Shown: positions 7,585 through 14,416, numbered from the stretch's first letter. The stretch: DNA of 16,737 nucleotides from Bacillota bacterium (GCA_023417635.1 JAEZFF010000013.1:1-16737); one strand, 5' to 3'. Notes: generated by a model from the sequence alone, not told the origin. Numbers and translations: made by a program.

Positions 7585-9816
7585 ATGCAATTGTTTTATT
7601 CCAAAAAAAATTTTGGAATTCATCGTGTCGAGAAAAAGGTTTCCTTAAAGCGGTCAAAACATATCTTGGCTTGGGTCCTTACCGTTCTGTGTGTTGTTCA
7701 GCTCCCGTTTTTCACGGCGCCCGCAAAGGCGGAGGGCGCTGCAGCGGTATCCGGCGATATCGTGATTCTTCATACCAATGATGTGCATTGCGGTGTCGAT
7801 CAGGTGACCAAGGACGGTAATGTGACAAATATCGGCTATGCAAGCGTAGCGGCATACAAAAAAGAAATGCAGGAAAAATACGGAGCCTCTAATGTGACTC
7901 TTGTAGATGCCGGCGATGCGATTCAGGGCGGAAATATCGGTTCAATATCCCATGGAGCTTATATTATCAATATTATGAACGACGTCGGATATGATATTGC
8001 CGTCCCTGGAAATCATGAATTCGATTATGGCTTTCAGCGCTTTATGGATTTAGTAAAGCAGGCAAATTATCCATATATCTGCTCTAATCTCACAACGATT
8101 GCTACAGGGAAGACTGTGCTTGACCCTTATAAAATAGTCTCCTATGGAGACAAAAAGGTTGCTTATGTCGGAATAGACACTCCGGAATCTTTTACGAAGT
8201 CTACCCCGGCTTATTTTCAGGATAAAAACGGCCATTATCTCTACAGTTTTGCTGAAGATGCTACCGGCCAGAAGTTGTATCAGACGGTACAGAATACCGT
8301 AAATACCGTCAGAAATGCAGGCGCAAATTATGTGGTGGCAATCGGTCATCTTGGGGAGACAGGCTCTACTCCGCGGTGGCAGGCTTCTGCCGTGATTGCC
8401 AACACGGAGGGAATTGACATTTTCCTTGACGGCCATTCTCATGAGCAGTATGAGAAAGACGTGCCCAATAAGGCGGGAAAACTTGTGGCTTGGGCACAGA
8501 CCGGCACACAACTGGCAACAATCGGCGAAGTCGTCATCGACACGTCGACCGGGAAAATCACCCATCAGCTCATTTCCGGCTACAGCAAACAGGATCCGGA
8601 TGTTGCAAAAGATATCACTGATATTGAAAGCCAATATAAGAGTGATCTGGAAAAGGTAGTAGGCACCACCACGGTAAATCTGGTTACGGAAGATCCGAAC
8701 ACCGGCAAAAGACGGGTTAGGAGCGGCGAAACAAATCTCGGCGACCTGTGTGCGGATGCTTACCGTCAGGCTATGGGTGCCGATATTGCTTTCGTAAATG
8801 GCGGAAATGTTCGTACCGATATCGCAAAGGGCCCGATTACGGCAGGCAAAATTTTGAGTGTCTTCCCATTTGGAAATCAAGCATGCTTGGTAAAGCTTTC
8901 CGGGCAACAGGTTCTGGATGCTCTGGAATTTGCGTCTCGTAATTATCCGAACGAGTGCGGCGGTTTTTTGCAGGTATCCGGCGTAACCTATACGATCAAT
9001 CAGGCAATAAAGCCTTCCATTGCAACAACAAACAAACAGGAGTTTGTCAAGGTAAACGGTCCTTACCGTGTTCAGAATGTAAAGGTAAACGGCGTTCCGC
9101 TTGACCTGAAAAAGACCTATACGCTTGCAAGCCACGATTATATGCTAAAAGAGGGTGGCGACGGGTTTACCATGTTTGGTAAGAACGTCCAGCTGGTTCG
9201 CGACTGCGTCATGGTGGACACGGATGTCCTTACAAATTATATTACCAATGAGCTAAAGGGCACAGTAGGAAACAGCTACGAAAATCCTTACGGCACAGGA
9301 AGAATTCAGATTGTTTCCGTGGTTCCTTCCGCTTCTGCAGTCAGCGATACGAATGGGGCTTTCTCCGTTGCCAACGGAAAAGCATATCAATTCAAAATCA
9401 CATCCAAGAATGGCAGAAAGCCTGCGTTTTCCTGCGGTTCCCCATGCTTTAAGACAGTTTCCACTGTTCGGAAAGGCAATGTCTATTACATTAATGTGAA
9501 GGCATCGGGCCGCGTCGGAGACGGATGCGGATTTTATGTGAACGGAGTTAAGACTGCAGTGGCGAAGATTACGCCGATTCCTTTCACAAGCGACACCCAT
9601 GGAACGTTCGGTGTTCAGAATGGGAGCACCTATCAATTCAAGATTACATCCGGCACTCCATCTTCATTTACGTGCGGTTCTCCATGTTTTAGGAAGGTTT
9701 CCACTGTACGGAAAGGCAATGTTTATTATATTAAGGTGAAAGCATCGGGCCGCGTCGGAAACGGGTGCGGATTCTATGTCAACGATGAACGAACCGCAGT
9801 CGCGGTAATCCGTTAA
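7585..9816 (+). CDS. Secreted bifunctional 5'-nucleotidase/2',3'-cyclic phosphodiesterase (UshA/YfkN type) with C-terminal repeats
   Basis: A 743-residue exported protein that should hydrolyse extracellular nucleotides to nucleoside and phosphate. The signal peptide spans residues 1-49 (basic start, hydrophobic ILAWVLTVLCVVQLPFF, cleavage after APAKA). The metallophosphoesterase domain shows HTNDVH (63-68), DAGDAIQGG (108-116), PGNHEFDYG (141-149), AIGHLG (252-257) and DGHSHE (282-287), the two-metal site. The 5'-nucleotidase C-terminal domain follows (TNLGDLCADAYR at 383-394, FVNGGNVRTDI at 403-413, SHDYMLKEGGDGF at 516-528). Two tandem repeats of about 75 residues close the protein. The start is supported by AGGAAG 8 nt upstream of ATG. 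It is monocistronic, with its own promoter and terminator. No LPXTG sorting motif is seen. Confidence 0.93.
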   Translation: MQLFYSKKNFGIHRVEKKVSLKRSKHILAWVLTVLCVVQLPFFTAPAKAEGAAAVSGDIVILHTNDVHCGVDQVTKDGNVTNIGYASVAAYKKEMQEKYGASNVTLVDAGDAIQGGNIGSISHGAYIINIMNDVGYDIAVPGNHEFDYGFQRFMDLVKQANYPYICSNLTTIATGKTVLDPYKIVSYGDKKVAYVGIDTPESFTKSTPAYFQDKNGHYLYSFAEDATGQKLYQTVQNTVNTVRNAGANYVVAIGHLGETGSTPRWQASAVIANTEGIDIFLDGHSHEQYEKDVPNKAGKLVAWAQTGTQLATIGEVVIDTSTGKITHQLISGYSKQDPDVAKDITDIESQYKSDLEKVVGTTTVNLVTEDPNTGKRRVRSGETNLGDLCADAYRQAMGADIAFVNGGNVRTDIAKGPITAGKILSVFPFGNQACLVKLSGQQVLDALEFASRNYPNECGGFLQVSGVTYTINQAIKPSIATTNKQEFVKVNGPYRVQNVKVNGVPLDLKKTYTLASHDYMLKEGGDGFTMFGKNVQLVRDCVMVDTDVLTNYITNELKGTVGNSYENPYGTGRIQIVSVVPSASAVSDTNGAFSVANGKAYQFKITSKNGRKPAFSCGSPCFKTVSTVRKGNVYYINVKASGRVGDGCGFYVNGVKTAVAKITPIPFTSDTHGTFGVQNGSTYQFKITSGTPSSFTCGSPCFRKVSTVRKGNVYYIKVKASGRVGNGCGFYVNDERTAVAVIR
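9343..9810 (+). repeat. Two tandem C-terminal protein repeats of the nucleotidase
   Basis: Repeat 1 (residues 587-662, DNA 9343-9570) and repeat 2 (669-742, DNA 9589-9810) share SDTxGxFxVxNG, YQFKITS, CGSPCF, VSTVRKGNVYYI, VKASGRVG and GCGFYVN. Each has three cysteines (617, 621, 648 and 697, 701, 728), which could form disulfides or bind metal. The two copies are also close at DNA level, so the duplication is recent or kept by gene conversion. They probably serve as a surface or ligand-binding module. Confidence 0.85.
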
Positions 9817-9827
9817 GACTTGAAACA

Positions 9828-9869
9828 CGCCGGCCGAGTTAACTCGGTCGGCGCGATTTTTGCTTTTTT
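9828..9869 (+). terminator. Intrinsic terminator of the nucleotidase gene
   Basis: CGCCGGCCGAGTT (9828-9840) pairs with AACTCGGTCGGCG (9841-9853), 13 pairs including one G-U, followed by ATTTTTGCTTTTTT. It lies 11 nt after the stop codon. Confidence 0.9.
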
Positions 9870-10025
9870 AAAAAAATTGCCTGATGTCCTGATGAACCGC
9901 TCTTTTGCGGTCCATGGTAAAATGTTTTCCTTTTTCAGGGCTTCGGCCGCCGGAAGCCCTTCCGGCACGGTAATCGGCATGGGTATGCACCTCCATTGCT
10001 TCTAAATAGGCTATTATGGGCTGGC

Positions 10026-10054
10026 TGTGAGGAGCGCATTTTGCGCTCCTCACA
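10026..10054 (-). terminator. Hairpin downstream of metY
   Basis: TGTGAGGAGCGCA (10026-10038) and its exact complement (10042-10054) flank a TTT loop, giving a perfect 13-bp stem 28 nt past the metY stop. No U-run follows on the minus strand, so it may act as a transcript-end stabiliser or a weak terminator. The stretch 9870-10025 holds nothing I recognise. Confidence 0.65.
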
Positions 10055-10082
10055 GGATACCAATCTTTCGGATTGCAAATGT

Positions 10083-11369
10083 TCAGCCGGGAATTGCCTT
10101 GTCGAGCGCCTGGCCGAGGTCCCAGATCAAATCGTCCGGGTCTTCGACGCCGATGGAAATGCGGATGGTTTCCGGCCCGAATCCCGCCGCGCGCTGTTCT
10201 TCGAGCGTGAGTTGCTGGTGAGTCGTGGTGGATGGGTGGATGACCAGCGACTTCGCGTCGGCCACGTTGGCAAGCTGCGAGAAGATTTCAAGGCTGTCGA
10301 TGAATTTCTTCGCCGCGGTGACGTCGCCCTTGACCGAGAAGGTAAAGATAGAACCCGCACCTTTCGGAAAATACTTCTTTGCGAGAGGATAATATTTGCT
10401 CGACTTCAGACCCGGGTAATTGACTTCCTTCACTCTGGGATTGTTTTCCAAAAATTCAACTACTTTTTCGGTATTGGAAACGTGCTTCGCCACGCGGAGC
10501 GAAAGGGACTCGAGGCTTTGAATGAACAGCCACGAATTGAACGCGGAAAGCGTTGCGCCGGTGTCGCGGAGAAGCTGCGCGCGGATTTTTGTGACGAAAG
10601 CCGCCGCGCCGAGGTCGGCGTATTGAATGCCGTGGTAGCTCTTGTCGGGCTGGGTGAACCCCGGGAATTTTCCGCCCGTCCAGTCGAAATTACCGCCATC
10701 AACAATAACGCCGCCGATGGACGTGCCGTGCCCTCCGATGAATTTTGTCGCGGAATGGATGACGATGTTCGCGCCGTGCTCAAACGGGCGGAACAGATAA
10801 GGCGTTGCGAACGTGTTGTCAACAATGACCGGAATTTTGTGTTTTTTCGCGATTTCTCCGACCGCGTCGAAGTCGATCACGTTAATGCCGGGGTTGCCGA
10901 GCGTTTCGTAATAGAGTGCCTTTGTCTTTGGGGTGATGGCTTTTTCAAAGTTGCTCACGTCGTCCGGGTCAACGAAAACGGTGTGGACGCCGTACTTCGG
11001 CAGCGTGTGGGCAAAGAGGTTGTAGGTGCCGCCGTAAAGCGTGCTGGCGGAAACGATCTCGTCGCCTGCGCCCGCAATGTTTAGAATGGAGTAAGTAACT
11101 GCCGCCGCGCCCGAAGCGACGCCAAGTCCTGCGGAACCGCCCTCAAGGGCGGTAATTCGCTGCTCAAAAACGTCGGTTGTCGGGTTCGTGAGGCGGGAAT
11201 AGATGTTTCCCGGAATCGTCAGTCCGAAACGGCCTTCCGCTTCGGCGGTGTTCTTGAACACATAGGACGTTGTCTGGTAAATGGGGACGGCGCGGGCTCC
11301 CGTTGCCGGATCGGGCTTCTGGCCCGCCTGTACCTGAAGGGTGTCGAATCCGAATTTTCTTTCGCTCAT
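10083..11369 (-). CDS. metY: O-acetyl-L-homoserine sulfhydrylase / aminocarboxypropyltransferase
   Basis: A PLP enzyme of the Cys/Met-metabolism family. It makes homocysteine from O-acetylhomoserine and sulfide (or methionine with methanethiol), the direct-sulfhydrylation route to methionine. Over 428 residues it shows ARAVPIYQTTSYVF and YSRLTNPTTDVFEQRITALE near the N-terminus, ASGAAAV, STLYGGTYNLF, D184 in VIVDNTFATPYLF, the PLP lysine K209 in HSATKFIGGHG, and a C-terminal SLVIHPSTTTHQQL and ETIRISIGVEDP. Length matches MetY (about 425-430) rather than the shorter MetB/MetC (about 380-400). The ATG at 11369 follows GGAAAGG with a 10-nt spacing. It is transcribed alone behind a promoter, leader peptide and terminator (11417-11672), which points to control by sulfur amino acid supply. 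A hairpin follows the stop. Confidence 0.94.
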   Translation of the reverse strand: MSERKFGFDTLQVQAGQKPDPATGARAVPIYQTTSYVFKNTAEAEGRFGLTIPGNIYSRLTNPTTDVFEQRITALEGGSAGLGVASGAAAVTYSILNIAGAGDEIVSASTLYGGTYNLFAHTLPKYGVHTVFVDPDDVSNFEKAITPKTKALYYETLGNPGINVIDFDAVGEIAKKHKIPVIVDNTFATPYLFRPFEHGANIVIHSATKFIGGHGTSIGGVIVDGGNFDWTGGKFPGFTQPDKSYHGIQYADLGAAAFVTKIRAQLLRDTGATLSAFNSWLFIQSLESLSLRVAKHVSNTEKVVEFLENNPRVKEVNYPGLKSSKYYPLAKKYFPKGAGSIFTFSVKGDVTAAKKFIDSLEIFSQLANVADAKSLVIHPSTTTHQQLTLEEQRAAGFGPETIRISIGVEDPDDLIWDLGQALDKAIPG

Positions 11370-11416
11370 GATGAATCAACCTTTCCAAAATAAAATTTTA
11401 GGGATGAAAATGGGTA

Positions 11417-11450
11417 TAAAAAAAGCCGGCAGGCGATTGGCCTGACAGCT
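11417..11450 (-). terminator. Intrinsic terminator / attenuator in the metY leader
   Basis: Reading the minus strand, AGCUGUCAGGC (11450-11440), loop CAAUC, GCCUGCCGGCU (11434-11424) gives 10 of 11 pairs, followed directly by a U-run (11424-11418). It sits 27 nt after the leader-peptide stop and 47 nt before the metY ATG, so it would stop transcription before metY unless prevented. Confidence 0.85.
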
Positions 11451-11477
11451 CTTTTGCCTCTTTTTCTGTTGCGTTTC

Positions 11478-11597
11478 TCACGCAGGGTAGTAAAGCAAAA
11501 GGACCCGGCCATTTTCCATTTTGGGCATGCCGCAGCACATGATGCACATCTTGCACATCATGCCATCCATCCTGCTGTTCAACGTCCTGATCGTCAT
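11478..11597 (-). CDS. Met/Cys-rich 39-residue leader peptide upstream of metY
   Basis: ATG at 11597 is preceded by AGGGAGAAGGA (the GAAGGA part ends 7 nt before the ATG) and runs to TGA at 11478. The peptide begins MTIRTLNSRMDG, then MMCKMCIMCC (residues 13-22: 4 Met and 4 Cys in 10), then GMPKMENG, and ends RVLLLYYPA. In total 8 of 39 residues are Met and 4 are Cys, all TGC codons. It lies between a consensus promoter and an intrinsic terminator that precedes metY, the layout of a ribosome-mediated attenuator that senses charged Met/Cys tRNA. An upstream in-frame extension to 11729 has no good start context and would begin before the predicted transcription start. The alternative is a small metal-binding protein (Cys spacing CxxCxxCC). 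I do not recognise a family. Confidence 0.75.
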   Translation of the reverse strand: MTIRTLNSRMDGMMCKMCIMCCGMPKMENGRVLLLYYPA

Positions 11598-11604
11598 GGT
11601 CGAT

Positions 11605-11614
11605 TCCTTCTCCC
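11605..11614 (-). promoter_or_regulatory. Ribosome binding site of the leader peptide
   Basis: GGGAGAAGGA lies 7 nt upstream of the leader ATG at 11597. It is what makes this short frame a credible translated unit and fixes its start. Confidence 0.75.
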
Positions 11615-11643
11615 TTATTAAATAGTAATTTGATATACTTTGT

Positions 11644-11672
11644 ATGATATGCGCTTTTCTTCCGTTTGTCAA
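11644..11672 (-). promoter_or_regulatory. Promoter of the leader peptide-metY transcript
   Basis: On the minus strand, a perfect -35 TTGACA (11672-11667), a 17-nt spacer and -10 TATCAT (11649-11644, 5 of 6). Predicted start is near 11637, giving a 5' region of about 270 nt before metY that contains the leader peptide and the terminator. Confidence 0.8.
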
Positions 11673-11757
11673 GCCTTTTCCAGATAATAGTTTCTGCTTA
11701 CGAAAGCTTTTCGTACAGGAAATTTCCAAGAAGCTGAACCGCCCTGCACGAATACGA

Positions 11758-12039
11758 TCAGATAGCTGATGCTTCTTTGGGGAAAGCCTCGAACTCCATG
11801 CGGTTCATATTGTTGAACGAAAGGATGTTGTTCAGCCGCATCATCAGCCCGTTCGCAGCTCCCCAGGAGGGGTAGATGCGCGTCTTGAAGCAGATCGGGT
11901 AGCTTTTTGGAGTATTCAGCGGAGCGCTGTCCTTCACTCTCTCTTTCCCTTGGGCCCGGCCATACCGACGGGTCAAATTCGTGTTGACACCACTTCCATC
12001 AAGAAATACCAAGGAGAACGCCTTCATTGTACGCTGCAT
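11758..12039 (-). pseudogene. IS630-family transposase fragment
   Basis: The open frame carries FLDGSGVNTNLTRRYGRAQG and VKDSAPLNTPKS, matching the second-Asp region of IS630/Tc1-like transposases (usually FLDESGVNTNMTRxYGRA, with VDSVPLNTPKS). The N-terminal helix-turn-helix, the first Asp and everything after NTPKS are missing. The last 45 or so residues (from YPICFKTRIYPSW) do not look like the family and mark a second junction. The fragment starts almost at the stop codon of the M20 peptidase gene. Confidence 0.65.
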
Positions 12040-12042
12040 TTT

Positions 12043-13479
12043 TCAGCACTGTTTCATAACGCGCATAAAAAATTCCACTGCGCGGCAGGCGGTTTCCAGT
12101 CGGATACGTTCGTTGTTTCCGTGAATTGTATGCCGTTCTTCCGCGGTAAGATCCATCGCTGAGAAACGGAAGACCTTGTCGGAAAGGTCGCGGTAATGGC
12201 GGCTGTCGGAACACTGAACCATGAGGTACGGTGAAACGAGCGCGCCACGCCACGTACCCTCCACCGCAGAGACGACTTTCTTCCATCCGGCGCAGTCCAT
12301 GCGGGAAATTGGGCTTGGCTCCGAGTTGACGGAGGCATTGAGCTTGACGTTGCTGTCACTGATTACGCCCGAGAGATATGAAATTGCTGAGGAAACAGAA
12401 TCTTCCGGGTTCAGACGGATATTGGAGACCATAGAAGCGGAGGGCGGAATGACGTTTGGCGCCTTGCTTCCGCTCATCTGCGTAAATGCGACCGTAGTGC
12501 GGATCAACGCATTCAGCTCGCCGCCGCTCATTTTGCAAATGATGTCAAGGATCCATCCGAAACACCAGAGGTTTGCGAAAATCATGCGATATAGAAAAGT
12601 GGAATGGCGGCCGAGCGTGTCAAACATTTCCAGCACCGGCTTCGTGAAATGTGCCCGGAACGGGTGGGCTTCCACTTTCTTACAAGCCATGGCGAGCCTG
12701 CCGACCGGTGTGTGAGGGGATGGGGCGGAGGCATGACCGCCGTCCGACTGAACGCTGTATTCGAGGTTCATCACGCCTTTTTCGGCAATGCCGATCAGCG
12801 CACACGGAATGGATACTCCGGGGAACACCTTTTCAACGACGGCGCCGCCCTCATCGAGAACAAATTCCGGCTTGATCCCCTTTTCCGTGAAGTAGTTTAC
12901 AATCTGAACGGCTCCCGGGCCGTTGATTTCCTCGCCGCCGGAGAAAGCAAAATAGATGTCATTTTCGGGAACAAATCCATTTTTGATGAGATTTTCCGCC
13001 GCTGACAGAATTCCGTTGAAGGTAACCTTGGTGTCAAGGGTGCCGCGGCCCCACATGACACCGTCTTCAATCACCGCATCGAACGGAGGCTTTTGCCAGT
13101 TTGCTTCCTCCACAGGCACTACGTCATAGTGAGCCATCAGCACAGCAGGGTTGCCTGAGCTTTTTCCTTTCCACAGATAGAGCAGGGCTCTGTCGGGCAG
13201 CTTTATCTGCGTACAGGTTTTTGTTACGTTGGGGTAAAGCCGCGGCAGCATACCGGTCAGTTTGTCGAATTCCGCGTTATCCTCCCGCGAGGCGTCTGGG
13301 TCCGATACGGTTCTACAACGAACCAGTGAGGCAAGCGCATTCACGGCTGCTTCGCGGTCGAAGGACACCTCTTCAAAGGTTTTTGGTTCCTCCGCCTTCG
13401 GGCGGAAGGCCGCGGCGCGGATTAAAACAACGGCAAAAAAGGTAACAAGAAACGCAAGGATGATATACATAACAGTCAT
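12043..13479 (-). CDS. Membrane-anchored M20 family peptidase (carboxypeptidase S / PM20D1-like)
   Basis: A 478-residue zinc peptidase or N-acyl-amino-acid hydrolase. Residues 4-24 form one N-terminal membrane anchor (YIILAFLVTFFAVVLI). The metal and catalytic residues of M20 are visible: H117 and D119 in LMAHYDVVPV, D149 in WGRGTLDTK, E183/E184 in GGEEINGPGA, D209 in VLDEGGAVVEK, and H453 in HTIHGNNERI. A lid/dimerisation domain lies between, beginning near SDGGHASAPSPHTPVGRLA. Length and the early HYDVVPV motif fit the PM20D1/CPS branch rather than PepT or DapE. The ATG at 13479 has AGGAGGG upstream. It is probably the last gene of an operon with the two membrane-protein genes at 14417-15837, now separated by the IS110-derived insertion. 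Substrate is not predictable. Confidence 0.9.
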   Translation of the reverse strand: MTVMYIILAFLVTFFAVVLIRAAAFRPKAEEPKTFEEVSFDREAAVNALASLVRCRTVSDPDASREDNAEFDKLTGMLPRLYPNVTKTCTQIKLPDRALLYLWKGKSSGNPAVLMAHYDVVPVEEANWQKPPFDAVIEDGVMWGRGTLDTKVTFNGILSAAENLIKNGFVPENDIYFAFSGGEEINGPGAVQIVNYFTEKGIKPEFVLDEGGAVVEKVFPGVSIPCALIGIAEKGVMNLEYSVQSDGGHASAPSPHTPVGRLAMACKKVEAHPFRAHFTKPVLEMFDTLGRHSTFLYRMIFANLWCFGWILDIICKMSGGELNALIRTTVAFTQMSGSKAPNVIPPSASMVSNIRLNPEDSVSSAISYLSGVISDSNVKLNASVNSEPSPISRMDCAGWKKVVSAVEGTWRGALVSPYLMVQCSDSRHYRDLSDKVFRFSAMDLTAEERHTIHGNNERIRLETACRAVEFFMRVMKQC

Positions 13480-13505
13480 TTAAAACCCTCCTAGTATAAT
13501 AATGT

Positions 13506-13528
13506 CATAGCCAACGAGACTGGCTATG
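13506..13528. repeat. Perfect 8-bp inverted repeat at the IS110 left end
   Basis: CATAGCCA (13506-13513), a 7-nt loop, TGGCTATG (13521-13528). It lies 13 bp inside the inferred left boundary and also upstream of the M20 gene on the minus strand. It may be a recombinase or bridge-RNA 5' stem, or a transcription block. Confidence 0.6.
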
Positions 13529-13529
13529 C

Positions 13530-13756
13530 AGGTTGTAAACGCTTGATGGTCTCTGTAGACACCAGACTGATTGTAAGGTAAACTTTCATGGATAGGGAAA
13601 ACAATGTAAGCCTCCTTGGGAAGCCGATTCTTATCGGCCCATACCTACGAATAAGTCAATTAGTCCATTCAGTGAAGATTTATGATTAGGCTGGTTGGGA
13701 GCCGTCAAGCGGCTATACCCGCATCACATGCTAGGCTGTGTATTCACTAAAATGGA
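13530..13756 (+). ncRNA. Candidate bridge-RNA region of the IS110 derivative
   Basis: In the IS110 group the bridge RNA is encoded between the left end and the recombinase gene. Here that gap has no coding capacity but two clean hairpins: GCCGAT-TCTT-ATCGGC (13623-13638) and AGCCG-TCAAG-CGGCT (13700-13714). CCTCCTT at 13611-13617, just 5' of the first hairpin, equals the reconstructed target around the CT core. ATGCTAG at 13728-13734, 3' of the second hairpin, can pair with CTAGTAT at the reconstructed donor junction (one G-T wobble). Ends and transcription are not established. Confidence 0.4.
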
Positions 13757-13786
13757 ATGGATGCCTATCAGAAAGGATTCATCAAG

Positions 13787-14299
13787 ATGTCAAACGATTT
13801 TTATCTTTCGGTTGGTATTGACGTTGGCGCAGATTTTAGTTTCATGTCCATCGCTTTACCGAACCAAACCTTTGTGGGTAAGCCGTTCAAAATTACCCAC
13901 GCGAACCCTGCTTCTCTTGAAAAAGCTGTTTTGACAATAAAAGAAGCAGAAGAGTCGAATCCCTTGAAAGCTCGTATCTTTCTGGAATCCACGGGTATTT
14001 ATCATTACCCACTCTTCTGCTATCTTCATGATAAGGGGTTTACTGTCTCCATCGTTAACCCTATCATCACAAAGTCTAGCACGAACATCGATATCCGTAA
14101 AGTGCATAACGATAAATTCGATTCAAAAAAGCTCGCCTTAATTGCTTTGAAGCCGGACTTGAAGGTTTCTGTCATTCCGTCCGACCTTGTGCTTGACCTG
14201 CGTAAGCTGACGCGCGAATACTACAATCTCATGGATTGCCGCTCCGCCTATGTCAAACATAAGCTCAACTATTTGCAAAGTCGTTGCTTTGCTGCTTAA
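13787..14299 (+). pseudogene. IS110-family recombinase, N-terminal half only
   Basis: The 170 residues contain the DEDD (RuvC-like) domain: D12 in GIDVGADFS, E67 in FLESTGIY, D109 and D112 in HNDKFDSKKLA. The frame ends soon after YYNLMDCRSAYVKHKLN with an unrelated tail (LQSRCFAA) and a TAA. The C-terminal Transposase_20 domain with the catalytic serine is absent, so it cannot recombine DNA alone. I prefer the ATG at 13787 with AAAGGA 9 nt upstream; ATG at 13757 would add ten residues without family similarity. Full-length family members have about 400 residues. It shares orientation with its presumed bridge-RNA region. Confidence 0.85.
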
Positions 14300-14407
14300 T
14301 GATTGTTAGCTTCTGTCTGGCTTTTTGCTCTGCAAAAGGTTTGTTTGCTGTACTCTTTTTTACTTATTGTTTTTATATTCTTTTTTCAAATTCCACTTGA
14401 CAATTCT
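14300..14407. other. AT-rich right end of the IS110 derivative
   Basis: There is no gene here. The sequence is T-rich (TACTCTTTTTTACTTATTG and similar) and ends in CTTGACAATTCT just before the stop codon of the membrane-protein gene on the other strand. A TTGACA hexamer at 14397-14402 points toward the junction. I read the region as the element's right end after an internal deletion. Confidence 0.5.
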
Positions 14408-14416
14408 TAGCTGGAC

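Larger units (their letters stand above)
13493..14407 (+). mobile_element. IS110-family deletion derivative (915 bp) with left and right ends
   Basis: The boundaries are inferred from CT dinucleotides at 13491-13492 and 14406-14407; IS110 elements such as IS621 use a CT core and make no target duplication. Removing the segment joins the partner gene's stop (TAA) to AAGGAGGG and the M20 ATG with 22 bp between, an excellent operon junction. Inside are about 290 nt of structured non-coding DNA, the N-terminal half of the recombinase, and about 105 AT-rich nt ending TTGACAATT. Confidence 0.65.

Noticed and set aside
8050..9135. Long minus-strand frame opposite the nucleotidase gene
   Set aside because: It has no family features and no ribosome binding site, and it lies wholly inside the clearly coding nucleotidase.
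9868..10053. Small minus-strand frame of 61 codons
   Set aside because: It begins inside the perfect hairpin downstream of metY and has no ribosome binding site or family similarity.
9996..11084. Long open frame (about 360 codons) on the plus strand opposite metY
   Set aside because: It is antisense to a complete, motif-rich metY. Its Arg/Glu/Asp-heavy content is what the complement of a GC-rich coding strand gives.
11370..11640. S-box (SAM-I) riboswitch or Met T-box in the metY leader
   Set aside because: I looked for the S-box core elements and for the T-box specifier/antiterminator consensus. Neither was visible; the leader is occupied by a translated frame and a terminator.
12604..13005. 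Plus-strand frames opposite the M20 gene
   Set aside because: They mirror the M20 coding strand, with no start context or recognisable motif.
14397..14407. Junction promoter of a circularised IS110 (TTGACA at the right end, TATAAT at the left end)
   Set aside because: In the reconstructed circle the two hexamers are only 7 nt apart, too close for a normal promoter.
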